Positions 1-7,367 of a DNA stretch of 64,000 nt are shown one piece after another. The translations under genes and the position numbers were made by a program. Source of the DNA: Alcanivorax sp. GTDB taxonomy: Bacteria; Pseudomonadota; Gammaproteobacteria; Pseudomonadales; Alcanivoracaceae. How positions within the stretch are numbered: the first letter of the stretch is position 1; the number at the start of each line of letters is the position of its first letter. The stretch lies in the NCBI RefSeq assembly GCF_019431375.1, contig NZ_CP080267.1, positions 620,001 to 684,000 of the forward strand, written 5' to 3'. The notes beneath the pieces are model-generated. The model made no database searches, was not told the DNA's origin, and saw nothing but the letters and a program-made list of their open reading frames with translations.

Positions 1-956
1 TCTTCCAACAACGGCAACTGGATTCTGGGCAGCCCCTTGAGCGCCTCATCCAATTCGATCATGTGTCGCTGCTGTCGAGCCAGGCGGGCGGCGAAGAAGG
101 CACTGTCGGCGGCATCCGGGAGGACCCGGTTGACGATGGCGCCGGCCACCGGGATGTGGCTGTCGCGCAGGGTGGCGACGGCCCGGGCGGTTTCCAGGAT
201 GGGTAGACGTTCCGGGGTCAGAACAAACAGGAAGGCGGTGTGGTCCGGGTCGCTGAGCTGTCTGCGGGTGCGGTGGAACAGGCGCTGCCTGGCCAGCAGC
301 GTCTCTGCCACCTCCCGGCTCCGCGGGTCCAGATCGGCGGTGGCATGTTCGGTGGGGTCCTGCAGCGGGCTGTCCAGATCCTTGCCGGGTGTCAGGTGAC
401 CCAGCACCTTGCCCAGCTTGCGAGCCTTTTCATTGTGACGTAGCAGGCCATCGGTCCAGGCGGCCATCACTTCCGGCAGGCTCAGCAGACGCAGGGTGTG
501 GCCGGTTGGCGCAGTATCGAAAATTAGCAGGTCGTAGTCGCGGCTGTCTTCATCAATGATGCGGGCGATTCGCTCCAGCAGGGCGGCTTCCTGGGCACCG
601 GGAGACTGGCGGCTCAGGCGTAGCTGTTTTTCCAGCTCGCGGACCTGGTCCGGGCCCGCAAAGCGACGCATCTGGGCACTGACCCGGTCCAGGTAGGCAT
701 CCACTTCCTGGTCTGGATCCATTTCCAGGGCCACCAGGTTCGGAGCCAGGCGGGTGGGGTGGTTGCCGATGGGGCGGGCGAAGGCATCGGCCAGGCTGTG
801 GGCCGGATCAGTGGACACCAGCAGCACCCGGCGCCCCTGTTCGGCGGCGCGCAGGGCCAGGGCAGAGGCGGTGGTGGTCTTTCCCACGCCGCCCTTGCCG
901 CCGACCATTAGCAGGGATTTTTCCGCCAGCAGGTTGTCCAGATTCAATGAAGGCAT
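1..956 (-). CDS. ArsA/Get3-family ATPase (3' end beyond window)
   Basis: Soluble P-loop ATPase of the ArsA/Get3 (SIMIBI) class. My translation of the minus strand gives the deviant Walker A motif GGKGGVGKTTT at about residues 19-29, and the family signature DTAPTGHTLRLL further on. The frame is open to base 1, so about 318 codons are visible and the C-terminus is missing. The ATG at 956 overlaps the TGA of the preceding small gene by one base, implying translational coupling. No arsenic genes (arsB, arsC, arsR, arsD) lie nearby. With cstA and the small CC-terminal protein upstream, a membrane-protein targeting or maturation role seems more likely than arsenite export; that is inference. The family assignment is firm, the function is not. 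Confidence 0.88.
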   Translation of the reverse strand, partial: MPSLNLDNLLAEKSLLMVGGKGGVGKTTTASALALRAAEQGRRVLLVSTDPAHSLADAFARPIGNHPTRLAPNLVALEMDPDQEVDAYLDRVSAQMRRFAGPDQVRELEKQLRLSRQSPGAQEAALLERIARIIDEDSRDYDLLIFDTAPTGHTLRLLSLPEVMAAWTDGLLRHNEKARKLGKVLGHLTPGKDLDSPLQDPTEHATADLDPRSREVAETLLARQRLFHRTRRQLSDPDHTAFLFVLTPERLPILETARAVATLRDSHIPVAGAIVNRVLPDAADSAFFAARLARQQRHMIELDEALKGLPRIQLPLLE

Positions 957-1225
957 CAGCAGCAGCGGAAATGATCAAGCGGTGAGCGTTCCATGCCCAT
1001 GCGGGTATGCCATTCGTGAAAGCGGTCCATCAGCAGCGGCTGCAGTTCCAGCGTGCTCCAGGCGGCCGGGTTGGGCACTCCCATCATTTCCGCAAACACC
1101 AGCAACATGAACAAGTCTTCCTCGTCCCGCTTGGCCCGGGCGATGGCCGCCCGGTAGGGGGCGTTGTAGTACTGGGCCCCCAGTTCTCCCAGGCGGCGGA
1201 AAAACAGCCGTGTCTTGCCGGTCAT
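956..1225 (-). CDS. Small CC-terminal protein (cory-CC-star type)
   Basis: An 89-residue protein starting MTGKTRLFFRRLGEL and ending in two cysteines directly before the stop (DHFRCC). This matches the small 'cory-CC-star' proteins named for that ending, as I remember the family. It has no signal peptide or clear membrane helix, and an acidic middle (KRDEEDLF). Its ATG overlaps the cstA stop by one base (TGATG), and its own TGA overlaps the ATPase ATG in the same way. It therefore sits translationally locked between a peptide/pyruvate transporter-like protein and an ArsA-like ATPase. The terminal cysteines suggest metal or thiol chemistry, but no function is known to me. Confidence 0.72.
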   Translation of the reverse strand: MTGKTRLFFRRLGELGAQYYNAPYRAAIARAKRDEEDLFMLLVFAEMMGVPNPAAWSTLELQPLLMDRFHEWHTRMGMERSPLDHFRCC

Positions 1226-2898
1226 CAGATTCTCTCCGGCGGTGCGTTGAAGGCACGTTTCAGGGCGGCGGCACACTCCAGGGTGACCAGCAGGGCGGCT
1301 ACCAGAACCACCAGATCCAGCCCCAGCAGGAACCAGTCCGACTTGTCGTAGAAGCTCTTGAGCTGGATCAACAGGGCGTACAGGGTCATTACCAGCAGGA
1401 ATACCAGTGGTGCCAATGTGTAAATGGCGGGGCGGCCCCGTTTGACCAGCATGATGGTGATCACCAGCAGGGTAAGCCCGGCCAGCAACTGGTTGGTGGT
1501 GCCAAATAATGGCCAGATCAGCAGGCCGCCGGAGCCATCGGCGCCGCCGGCCCCGAAGGCCAGCAGCAGGCAGCTGGCCACTGCCAGGAGGGTGGCGGGC
1601 AGGGGGCGAGTGAGCCATTTCTGCTGATAGATTTCTCCCCATTCCTGGAAGATATAGCGCTGCAGGCGCAGGCCGGTGTCCATGGTGGTGCCGGCAAACA
1701 GGGCAGCCATCACGGTCAGCAAGGTGGCGGCCACGCCCACGTCCATGCCGGTACCGCCGGCAAGAATATTGGCGCCGCCGTTGACGAACGCAGTGAGGCT
1801 GCCATCGCCGAAAGCGGTATAGACGGCCTGCCAGTCCGCCAGAGTGGCGAAGCCGGCGGTGGCCGCGATGATGGCCGCCAGAGCCAGGGCGCCTTCACCG
1901 ACAGCCCCGAAATAGCCGACAAAGCGGGCATCCGGTTCTTTATCCAACTGTTTGGAGCTGGTGCCGGACGCCACCAGGCCATGAAAACCGGAAATGGCGC
2001 CACAGGCGATGGTGACAAACAGTAGTGGCAGCAGAGATGGCGTGCCGGCCGGCACATCGCTGTTGATCATCGGCGCCACCACCTGTGGGTTGCCGATCAG
2101 TACGGCACCATAGAGCAGGATCAGGCCCACGAACAGTTGCAGGCCATTGATGTAATCGCGGGGTTGCAGCAACACCCACACCGGCAGCAGGGAGGCGATG
2201 GCCGCATAGCCGAACAGCAGCAGAATCCAGCTGGCACTGGCGGACAGGCCCATGACCTGCTCCGGCAATTCCACCGGCACCTGTGGGCCGATATAGATCA
2301 GGCTATAGAGGGCAATGACACCCACCACGGAAACCACCCCGAGACCAATAATCCGGCGGTAGATCAACTGACCAATCACCAGGGCCACGGCGATGGCGCC
2401 CCATACCGGTACAACGGCGCCCGGATTGTTGATCAATAGCTTGGCGATGACCACTCCGAAAACCGCGTTGACCATCAGTAACACCAGGAAGATGACGATC
2501 ATGAACACCGTGCGGGCACGACGTCCGACGACTTCACCGGTCAGGGAGCCAACGGACTTTGCCCGGTTGCGCACACTGGCCCAGAGGGCGCCACTGTCGT
2601 GGACCCCGGCAAAGAAAACGGTGCCCAGCACCACCCACAGAAAGGCGGGCAACCAGCCCCAGATTACCGCGATCGCCGGGCCAACAATCGGCGCGGCGCC
2701 GGCCACGGAGGTGAAGTGGTGACCCCATAGCACAAAGCGGTTGGTGGGCACAAAATCCACGCCATCCTCATATTCATGGGCTGGGGTACGGAAATTGGGG
2801 TCAAGCTTGTAGATGCGGGTAGCGATAAAGCGGGAGTACAATAAATATCCGGCGGCCATGCCACCCAGGCCGAGCAGAAGCAGAACGATTGCGCTCAT
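1225..2898 (-). CDS. cstA: CstA family carbon-starvation transporter
   Basis: Inner-membrane protein of the CstA family (peptide/pyruvate uptake in enterics). The 557 residues consist of many hydrophobic helices. The N-terminal segment with GHHFTSVAGAAPIVGPAIAV and the motif CGAISGFHGLVASGTSSKQL are family hallmarks. It is shorter than the roughly 700-residue E. coli protein, matching the compact version of the family. The ATG at 2898 was chosen because it directly precedes the first membrane helix (MSAIVLLLLG); the frame is open further upstream. It is the first gene of the three-gene coupled operon with the CC-terminal protein and the ArsA-like ATPase. Confidence 0.9.
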   Translation of the reverse strand: MSAIVLLLLGLGGMAAGYLLYSRFIATRIYKLDPNFRTPAHEYEDGVDFVPTNRFVLWGHHFTSVAGAAPIVGPAIAVIWGWLPAFLWVVLGTVFFAGVHDSGALWASVRNRAKSVGSLTGEVVGRRARTVFMIVIFLVLLMVNAVFGVVIAKLLINNPGAVVPVWGAIAVALVIGQLIYRRIIGLGVVSVVGVIALYSLIYIGPQVPVELPEQVMGLSASASWILLLFGYAAIASLLPVWVLLQPRDYINGLQLFVGLILLYGAVLIGNPQVVAPMINSDVPAGTPSLLPLLFVTIACGAISGFHGLVASGTSSKQLDKEPDARFVGYFGAVGEGALALAAIIAATAGFATLADWQAVYTAFGDGSLTAFVNGGANILAGGTGMDVGVAATLLTVMAALFAGTTMDTGLRLQRYIFQEWGEIYQQKWLTRPLPATLLAVASCLLLAFGAGGADGSGGLLIWPLFGTTNQLLAGLTLLVITIMLVKRGRPAIYTLAPLVFLLVMTLYALLIQLKSFYDKSDWFLLGLDLVVLVAALLVTLECAAALKRAFNAPPERI

Positions 2899-3219
2899 GG
2901 GGTGCCTTTTGTCATTGTCGCTGTTGGAGCCCGATTGGGACGTATACAAGGCCTATGGTTAGTGCTTTCGATGCAGGCGTCAACGAGACCAATGGCTAAT
3001 GAATAACGCTTTATGCCTTTGAGTGCCTGTACAATACAATGATTAGGGAAATCACCGAGTTGAGCGGATACTGAACGGCCATTCAATAAAAATTTCAGAG
3101 GTGGCGTGAGATATGTCATCGTTTGTTAACAAGGCCCTATGCATGCGGGTGCACAGACGCTACCCTTCGGGCCTTACTGAAAAAGACAAGGGTAAAGGAA
3201 TTACCCGGGGGAAGCAGTA
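2899..3219. other. Divergent intergenic region, cstA / response regulator
   Basis: A 321-base gap between divergent genes, so it must hold both promoters. I see no open frame of note and no strong hairpin. A good Shine-Dalgarno sequence (GGGGGAAGC) lies just before the regulator ATG at 3220. I could not assign confident -35/-10 pairs. Confidence 0.5.
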
Positions 3220-3873
3220 ATGATCAAAGTATTGGTAGTGGACGACCATGATCTGGTCAGAACCGGCATTGCCAGGATGCTGGACGAAGTGGAAGGCTTG
3301 CGGGTGGTTGGTGAGGCCAGTTCCGGTGAGCAGGCTGTGCAGCTGGCCAAGGACACGGTGCCGGATGTGGTGCTGATGGATATCAAGATGCCGGGCATCG
3401 GTGGCCTTGAAGCAACCCGTAAACTGTTGCGCGTGGACGAAGGCATCCGTGTAATTGCCGTGACCATGTGCGAGGAGGAGCCATTCCCCTCCCGCCTGAT
3501 GAAGGCCGGTGCCGCCGGCTACATGACCAAGGGTGCAGACCTGGAAGAAATGGTTCGCGCCATCAAGATTGTCACCACCGGGCAGCGCTATATCAGCCCG
3601 GAAATTGCCCAGGCCATGGCACTCAAGCCTTATACCGGTGACGACGCGTCTCTGCTGGATATGCTCTCCGAGCGCGAGCTACAGATCATGATGATGATCG
3701 TCAACTGCCACAAGGTGCAGGATGTGGCTGACAAACTGTGCCTGTCGCCCAAAACCGTCAATACCTACCGTTATCGTATCTTCGACAAGCTGGGCGTGAC
3801 CAGCGATGTGGAAATGGCTTTGCTGGCGGTGCGCCACGGCATGCTGGACGCGGTGGAGAACACAGCTCCCTGA
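3220..3873 (+). CDS. uvrY: GacA/UvrY-type response regulator
   Basis: NarL/LuxR-family response regulator of 217 residues. The receiver domain (about 1-120) has the acid pair in VVDDHD and phospho-acceptor Asp54 (LMDIKMPG). The C-terminal LuxR helix-turn-helix (about 145-205) contains LSERELQIM and LSPKTVNTYRYRIFDKL. Position immediately upstream of uvrC is the conserved location of gacA/uvrY in gammaproteobacteria, where the regulator answers BarA/GacS and drives CsrA-binding small RNAs. uvrC starts 87 bases downstream, so co-transcription is likely. Orthology is well supported by sequence and synteny. Confidence 0.93.
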   Translation: MIKVLVVDDHDLVRTGIARMLDEVEGLRVVGEASSGEQAVQLAKDTVPDVVLMDIKMPGIGGLEATRKLLRVDEGIRVIAVTMCEEEPFPSRLMKAGAAGYMTKGADLEEMVRAIKIVTTGQRYISPEIAQAMALKPYTGDDASLLDMLSERELQIMMMIVNCHKVQDVADKLCLSPKTVNTYRYRIFDKLGVTSDVEMALLAVRHGMLDAVENTAP

Positions 3874-3960
3874 TTGCACTTATGGTGTCACGGGAAAGAG
3901 GCAATAGTCCGGGCGAAGCTGTTACACTTTTTACAGCAGTAACTGGCCGAGACTTTTCCC

Positions 3961-5784
3961 TTGTCAGAGTTTGACCCCCAACACTTTCTGGATCATTGCG
4001 CCCGCAAGCCGGGCGTGTACCGCATGCTCAATGAAGAGGGTGATGTTCTCTATGTGGGCAAGGCTCGTAATTTACAGGCCCGCCTGAGCAGCTATTTCCA
4101 GAAAAACATTACCAGCCCCAAGACCCGTGCCCTGGTGGCGCGTATCGCCAGTATCCAGACCACGGTTACCGGCAGCGAGGCAGAGGCCTTGCTGCTGGAG
4201 CAGTCGCTGATCAAGGAGCTGCGGCCGCCCTATAATATTCTGCTGCGCGACGACAAGTCCTACCCCTATATCCGTATCACTACCTCGGACCGGTTCCCGC
4301 GCATTACCTTTCACCGCGGTAGTCGCCGCAGCGGCAGCCATTACTTCGGCCCTTACCCCAGCGGTGGTGCGGTGCGTGAAGCGCTTTCCCTGGTGGAAAA
4401 GGTGTTCCAGGTGCGCAACTGCAGCGACAGCTATTTTCGCAATCGGACACGACCCTGCCTGCAGCATCAAATCAATCGTTGTACCGCTCCCTGTGTGGGC
4501 CTGGTTAGTGAGGAGGCCTATGCGCATCAGGTAAAGCTTGCCATGGATTTCCTGGATGGGCGCAGCAGAGAGGTAGTAGAGCAGCTCAGTGCAGAAATGG
4601 ATGCCGCCGCTCAGGCCCTGGATTTCGAGCGAGCAGCCATCATTCGCGATCAACTCGCTGCGATCCAGTCTGTTCAGCAAAAACAATACGCAGAAACGGG
4701 GCAGGGCAATCTGGATGTGGTGGCCATTGAAAGCCGCCATGGCCTGGCAGTGGTGGAAGTGTTGATGATTCGCGGTGGCAGGATTCTCGGCCATCGCACC
4801 TTTCGGCCGGATACACGGGGCGAAGAGGATCAAAACGAAATTCTGGAGGCGTTTCTGGCCCAATATTATCTGGGTGACCGGGAAGATCCGGTGCAGCCCG
4901 AGGAAATTCTGCTGGGCCTGGAGCCAGCGAGTGCCGAGGCATTGCAGCAAGCGTTGAGCCACCATTGGGGCAAAAAAGTGCGTTTGGCTTGGCGGGTTCG
5001 GGGGGAACGAGCTGCCTGGATCGACATGGCACAGACCAATGCCCAGCAATCCCTGGCGGCGGAACTGGCCGCCCGCGAGCACATGGAGCAGCGCTTTCTG
5101 GCCCTGGAGGCACTGCTTGGGACGGATGAACCCGTTCGCCGCATTGAATGCTTCGATATCAGCCATACCCAGGGGGAGAAGGCCGTGGCGTCTTGTGTGG
5201 TATTTGACCAACAGGGCGCCAGGAAAACCGATTATCGCCACTTCAATGTGGCGCCGACCCATGCCGGCGATGATTACGAGGCGCTGGAAGAAGCTGTGCG
5301 GCGTCGCTATCAGCGGGTGCTCAAGGAGCAGGCCAGGCTGCCGGATCTTCTCCTTATTGATGGCGGCAAGGGCCAGATGCAGCGTGCCTGGGATGTGATG
5401 CAAGAACTGGCATTGCAGGGCCGTGTGCGGGTCATGGGCATCGGCAAGGGTCCAAGCAGACGGCCCGGCTTTGAAGTGCTGTATCTGCCCGATGGTCAGG
5501 AACTGGTGCCAGGGCCCTCCCACTCCGCGTTGCACCTGCTGCAACAGGTTCGGGATGAGGCCCATCGCTTTGCGCTCACCGGCCATCGGGCCCGGCGCGG
5601 CAAGACGCGCAAACAATCCTCCCTGGACGAAATCCCCGGTATCGGACCGAAGCGCCGTAAGGCGCTTCTGACCCACTTTGGTGGCCTCAAGCAGTTACGA
5701 AACGCCTCGGCTGGCGAGCTGGCCCGGGTGCCAGGCATCAACGCCCAGATGGCACAGACCCTTTATGACTGGTTTCATGACTAA
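3961..5784 (+). CDS. uvrC: Excinuclease ABC subunit C
   Basis: UvrC makes the dual incision in nucleotide excision repair with UvrAB. The 607-residue protein has the full architecture. A GIY-YIG nuclease lies at the N-terminus (GVYRML...VLYVGKARNLQ). The UvrB-binding UVR motif is at about 205-240 (ALDFERAAIIRDQL). The RNase H-like 5'-incision nuclease includes ECFDISHTQGE, and a tandem helix-hairpin-helix ends the protein (EIPGIGPKRRKALL, ARVPGINAQMA). The start is TTG at 3961, which places the family N-terminus correctly; the Shine-Dalgarno sequence is weak. It follows the GacA/UvrY gene, as in other gammaproteobacteria. Confidence 0.97.
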   Translation: MSEFDPQHFLDHCARKPGVYRMLNEEGDVLYVGKARNLQARLSSYFQKNITSPKTRALVARIASIQTTVTGSEAEALLLEQSLIKELRPPYNILLRDDKSYPYIRITTSDRFPRITFHRGSRRSGSHYFGPYPSGGAVREALSLVEKVFQVRNCSDSYFRNRTRPCLQHQINRCTAPCVGLVSEEAYAHQVKLAMDFLDGRSREVVEQLSAEMDAAAQALDFERAAIIRDQLAAIQSVQQKQYAETGQGNLDVVAIESRHGLAVVEVLMIRGGRILGHRTFRPDTRGEEDQNEILEAFLAQYYLGDREDPVQPEEILLGLEPASAEALQQALSHHWGKKVRLAWRVRGERAAWIDMAQTNAQQSLAAELAAREHMEQRFLALEALLGTDEPVRRIECFDISHTQGEKAVASCVVFDQQGARKTDYRHFNVAPTHAGDDYEALEEAVRRRYQRVLKEQARLPDLLLIDGGKGQMQRAWDVMQELALQGRVRVMGIGKGPSRRPGFEVLYLPDGQELVPGPSHSALHLLQQVRDEAHRFALTGHRARRGKTRKQSSLDEIPGIGPKRRKALLTHFGGLKQLRNASAGELARVPGINAQMAQTLYDWFHD

Positions 5785-6028
5785 GGGATTGTGGGTGTGG
5801 TGTTGAAAATCCTGTGATTCGTACCGAAGCGTCTGTGGTCGCAAAATGGGCAATGAGTCACAACGGGCTTTCCGTTATACTGGCCCTTTCGGCCTGTTAG
5901 AGTCTGCTGTGTCCCATTGCGGCAGATGTTTATGCTGGCCATGCTCTGCGTCCGTGTCTTTTCGAGGTTTTTCAGGCTTCGTGGCGGACAGCGGGGTATC
6001 AACAGGCCCTTATTTTGGCGGTAGTACT

Positions 6029-6628
6029 ATGCAGAAAACGAACCCGATCCTGAATTTGCCCAATATCCTTACCATGATTCGTGTATTGGCAATTCCCGTT
6101 CTGGTTCTGGTGTTCTACTTGCCCTTCAAGTGGAGCGATATGTGCGCGGCAGCGCTGTTTCTGGCTGCTGGCGTAACGGACTGGCTCGATGGGTACCTGG
6201 CACGCCGCCTGAATCAGACCAGCCCCCTGGGTGCCTTTCTGGATCCGGTGGCAGATAAGCTGATTGTCGGCGTGGCTCTGGTCATGCTGGTGCAGGTCCA
6301 TGCAACGGCCTGGTTGGCAGTGCCTGCCATGGTGATCGTTTCACGGGAAATTGCCGTGTCCGCCCTGCGTGAATGGATGGCAGAACTGGGGCAGCGGGGC
6401 AGGGTGGCCGTCAGTCAGCTGGGCAAGATCAAGACAGTTACCCAGATGACAGCCATCACCCTGTTACTGGCCCAGAAGCCCGATTTCGATGCCCTGGGCG
6501 ATATCATGATGACTCCCTGGTTGTGGCTCAGCTACGGCCTTCTATACTTGGCCACGGCGTTGACCCTGTGGTCCATGGGCTCTTATTTGCGCGCTGCCGC
6601 CCCGGAGTTACTGAAAAGCGGAGACTGA
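6029..6628 (+). CDS. pgsA: CDP-diacylglycerol-glycerol-3-phosphate phosphatidyltransferase
   Basis: Inner-membrane enzyme making phosphatidylglycerol phosphate from CDP-diacylglycerol and glycerol 3-phosphate, the committed step to phosphatidylglycerol and cardiolipin. The CDP-alcohol phosphotransferase signature is complete: DGYLAR, then G and D...D in PLGAFLDPVADK. Several membrane helices follow. The ATG at 6029 (MQKTNPILNLPN) gives 199 residues, near the family length; the frame continues upstream to 5846, but that extension does not look like protein. A possible -10 box (TATACT, 5876-5881) lies upstream, so pgsA may have its own promoter in addition to read-through from uvrC. Confidence 0.95.
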   Translation: MQKTNPILNLPNILTMIRVLAIPVLVLVFYLPFKWSDMCAAALFLAAGVTDWLDGYLARRLNQTSPLGAFLDPVADKLIVGVALVMLVQVHATAWLAVPAMVIVSREIAVSALREWMAELGQRGRVAVSQLGKIKTVTQMTAITLLLAQKPDFDALGDIMMTPWLWLSYGLLYLATALTLWSMGSYLRAAAPELLKSGD

Positions 6629-6725
6629 GTCGGCTTCATCGGGTTGCTGCGCGTGCAGGCCAGGGCAGAATCGAAGGTTTTTTAGTCAAAGTGCTGAAAA
6701 ATCAGAAAAAACCATCAGGCTCGGG

Positions 6726-6753
6726 TTGACAGTGAGGGGGCGATGGGTAGAAT
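6726..6753 (+). promoter_or_regulatory. Sigma-70 promoter for the tRNA block
   Basis: A perfect -35 box TTGACA at 6726-6731 is separated by 16 bases from TAGAAT at 6748-6753. The bases after the -10 are C-rich (TCTCCCCGC), as in stringently controlled stable-RNA promoters. It lies 37 bases upstream of tRNA-Gly. This is a sequence match only. Confidence 0.75.
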
Positions 6754-6789
6754 TCTCCCCGCAACGAAGCATGCTTCGCGGCAAAAAAA

Positions 6790-6865
6790 GCGGGAATAGC
6801 TCAGCTGGTAGAGCACAACCTTGCCAAGGTTGGGGTCGCGAGTTCGAATCTCGTTTCCCGCTCCA
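6790..6865 (+). tRNA. glyW: tRNA-Gly(GCC)
   Basis: A 76-nt cloverleaf with acceptor stem GCGGGAA pairing with TTCCCGC and an encoded CCA at 6863-6865. The T-loop is GTTCGAATC. Anticodon GCC lies at 6823-6825 in the loop TTGCCAA. First of three tRNAs after pgsA, a conserved gammaproteobacterial arrangement. Confidence 0.97.
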
Positions 6866-6877
6866 AGTTTTCAAAAG

Positions 6878-6901
6878 CCTCGGTTCCGCCGAGGTTTTTT
6901 C
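6878..6901 (+). terminator. Hairpin with T-run between tRNA-Gly and tRNA-Cys
   Basis: CCTCGG (6878-6883) and CCGAGG (6889-6894) form a 6-bp stem around a 5-nt loop, followed directly by a run of T. It looks like a rho-independent terminator, yet it sits inside the tRNA cluster, so it may act as an attenuator or a processing signal. Confidence 0.65.
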
Positions 6902-6919
6902 TTGGTAAATCAGTTTAAA

Positions 6920-6993
6920 GGCGCGGTGGCAGAGTGGTTATGCAGCGGACTGCAACTCCGTGTACGCCGGTTCGATTCCGACCCGCGCCTCCA
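6920..6993 (+). tRNA. cysT: tRNA-Cys(GCA)
   Basis: A 74-nt tRNA with acceptor GGCGCGG pairing with CCGCGCC and an encoded CCA at 6991-6993. Anticodon GCA lies at 6952-6954 in the loop CTGCAAC. No separate promoter is evident between it and tRNA-Gly. Confidence 0.97.
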
Positions 6994-7015
6994 ATTATTG
7001 ACCCGCACGGTCACC

Positions 7016-7101
7016 GCCCGGGTGGCGAAATTGGTAGACGCAACGGACTTAAAATCCGTTGACCTTTGGTCGTGCGGGTTCAAGTCCCGCCCCGGGCACC
7101 A
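7016..7101 (+). tRNA. leuZ: tRNA-Leu(TAA)
   Basis: An 86-nt class II tRNA with a long variable arm. The acceptor is GCCCGGG pairing with CCCGGGC, and CCA is encoded at 7099-7101. Anticodon TAA lies at 7050-7052 in the loop CTTAAAA. It follows tRNA-Cys by 22 bases. Confidence 0.97.
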
Positions 7102-7367
7102 GTTTTCCCGTTACCATCCTCTCCTGGCTTTTCGCCACAGCTTCTCTCTTCCGCATCATTTCGCGATCGCCGCTAGTCGGAAAAAATTCCAGTCAAATCA
7201 AGCGTCTGGTTACGCAACTTCAGGCACTTTATTGCCGTATTGCCAAGCTTTCTGGTAGCCTCACACTTTAGTCTTAGCCTGAGCCCGCACTCAAACGACG
7301 GATTCAGGCCTGGCCCTTTCGGGGGGCACCGAGAACAAAAAGCCGGAAAGGCGAGAGGGCTATCTGA

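Noticed and set aside
1..956. Arsenical resistance operon
   Set aside because: Only an ArsA-like ATPase is seen; no arsB, arsC, arsD or arsR in the visible sequence.
956..1642. 228-codon frame whose C-terminus is the CC-terminal protein
   Set aside because: Its first part lies inside cstA in another frame; the real gene starts at the coupled ATG 1225.
4072..5676. 534-codon open frame opposite uvrC
   Set aside because: uvrC is certain on the other strand; the antisense translation shows no family features.
5846..6028. N-terminal extension of pgsA
   Set aside because: The extension is Cys/Phe/Gly-rich, contains a likely promoter and makes the enzyme far longer than its family.
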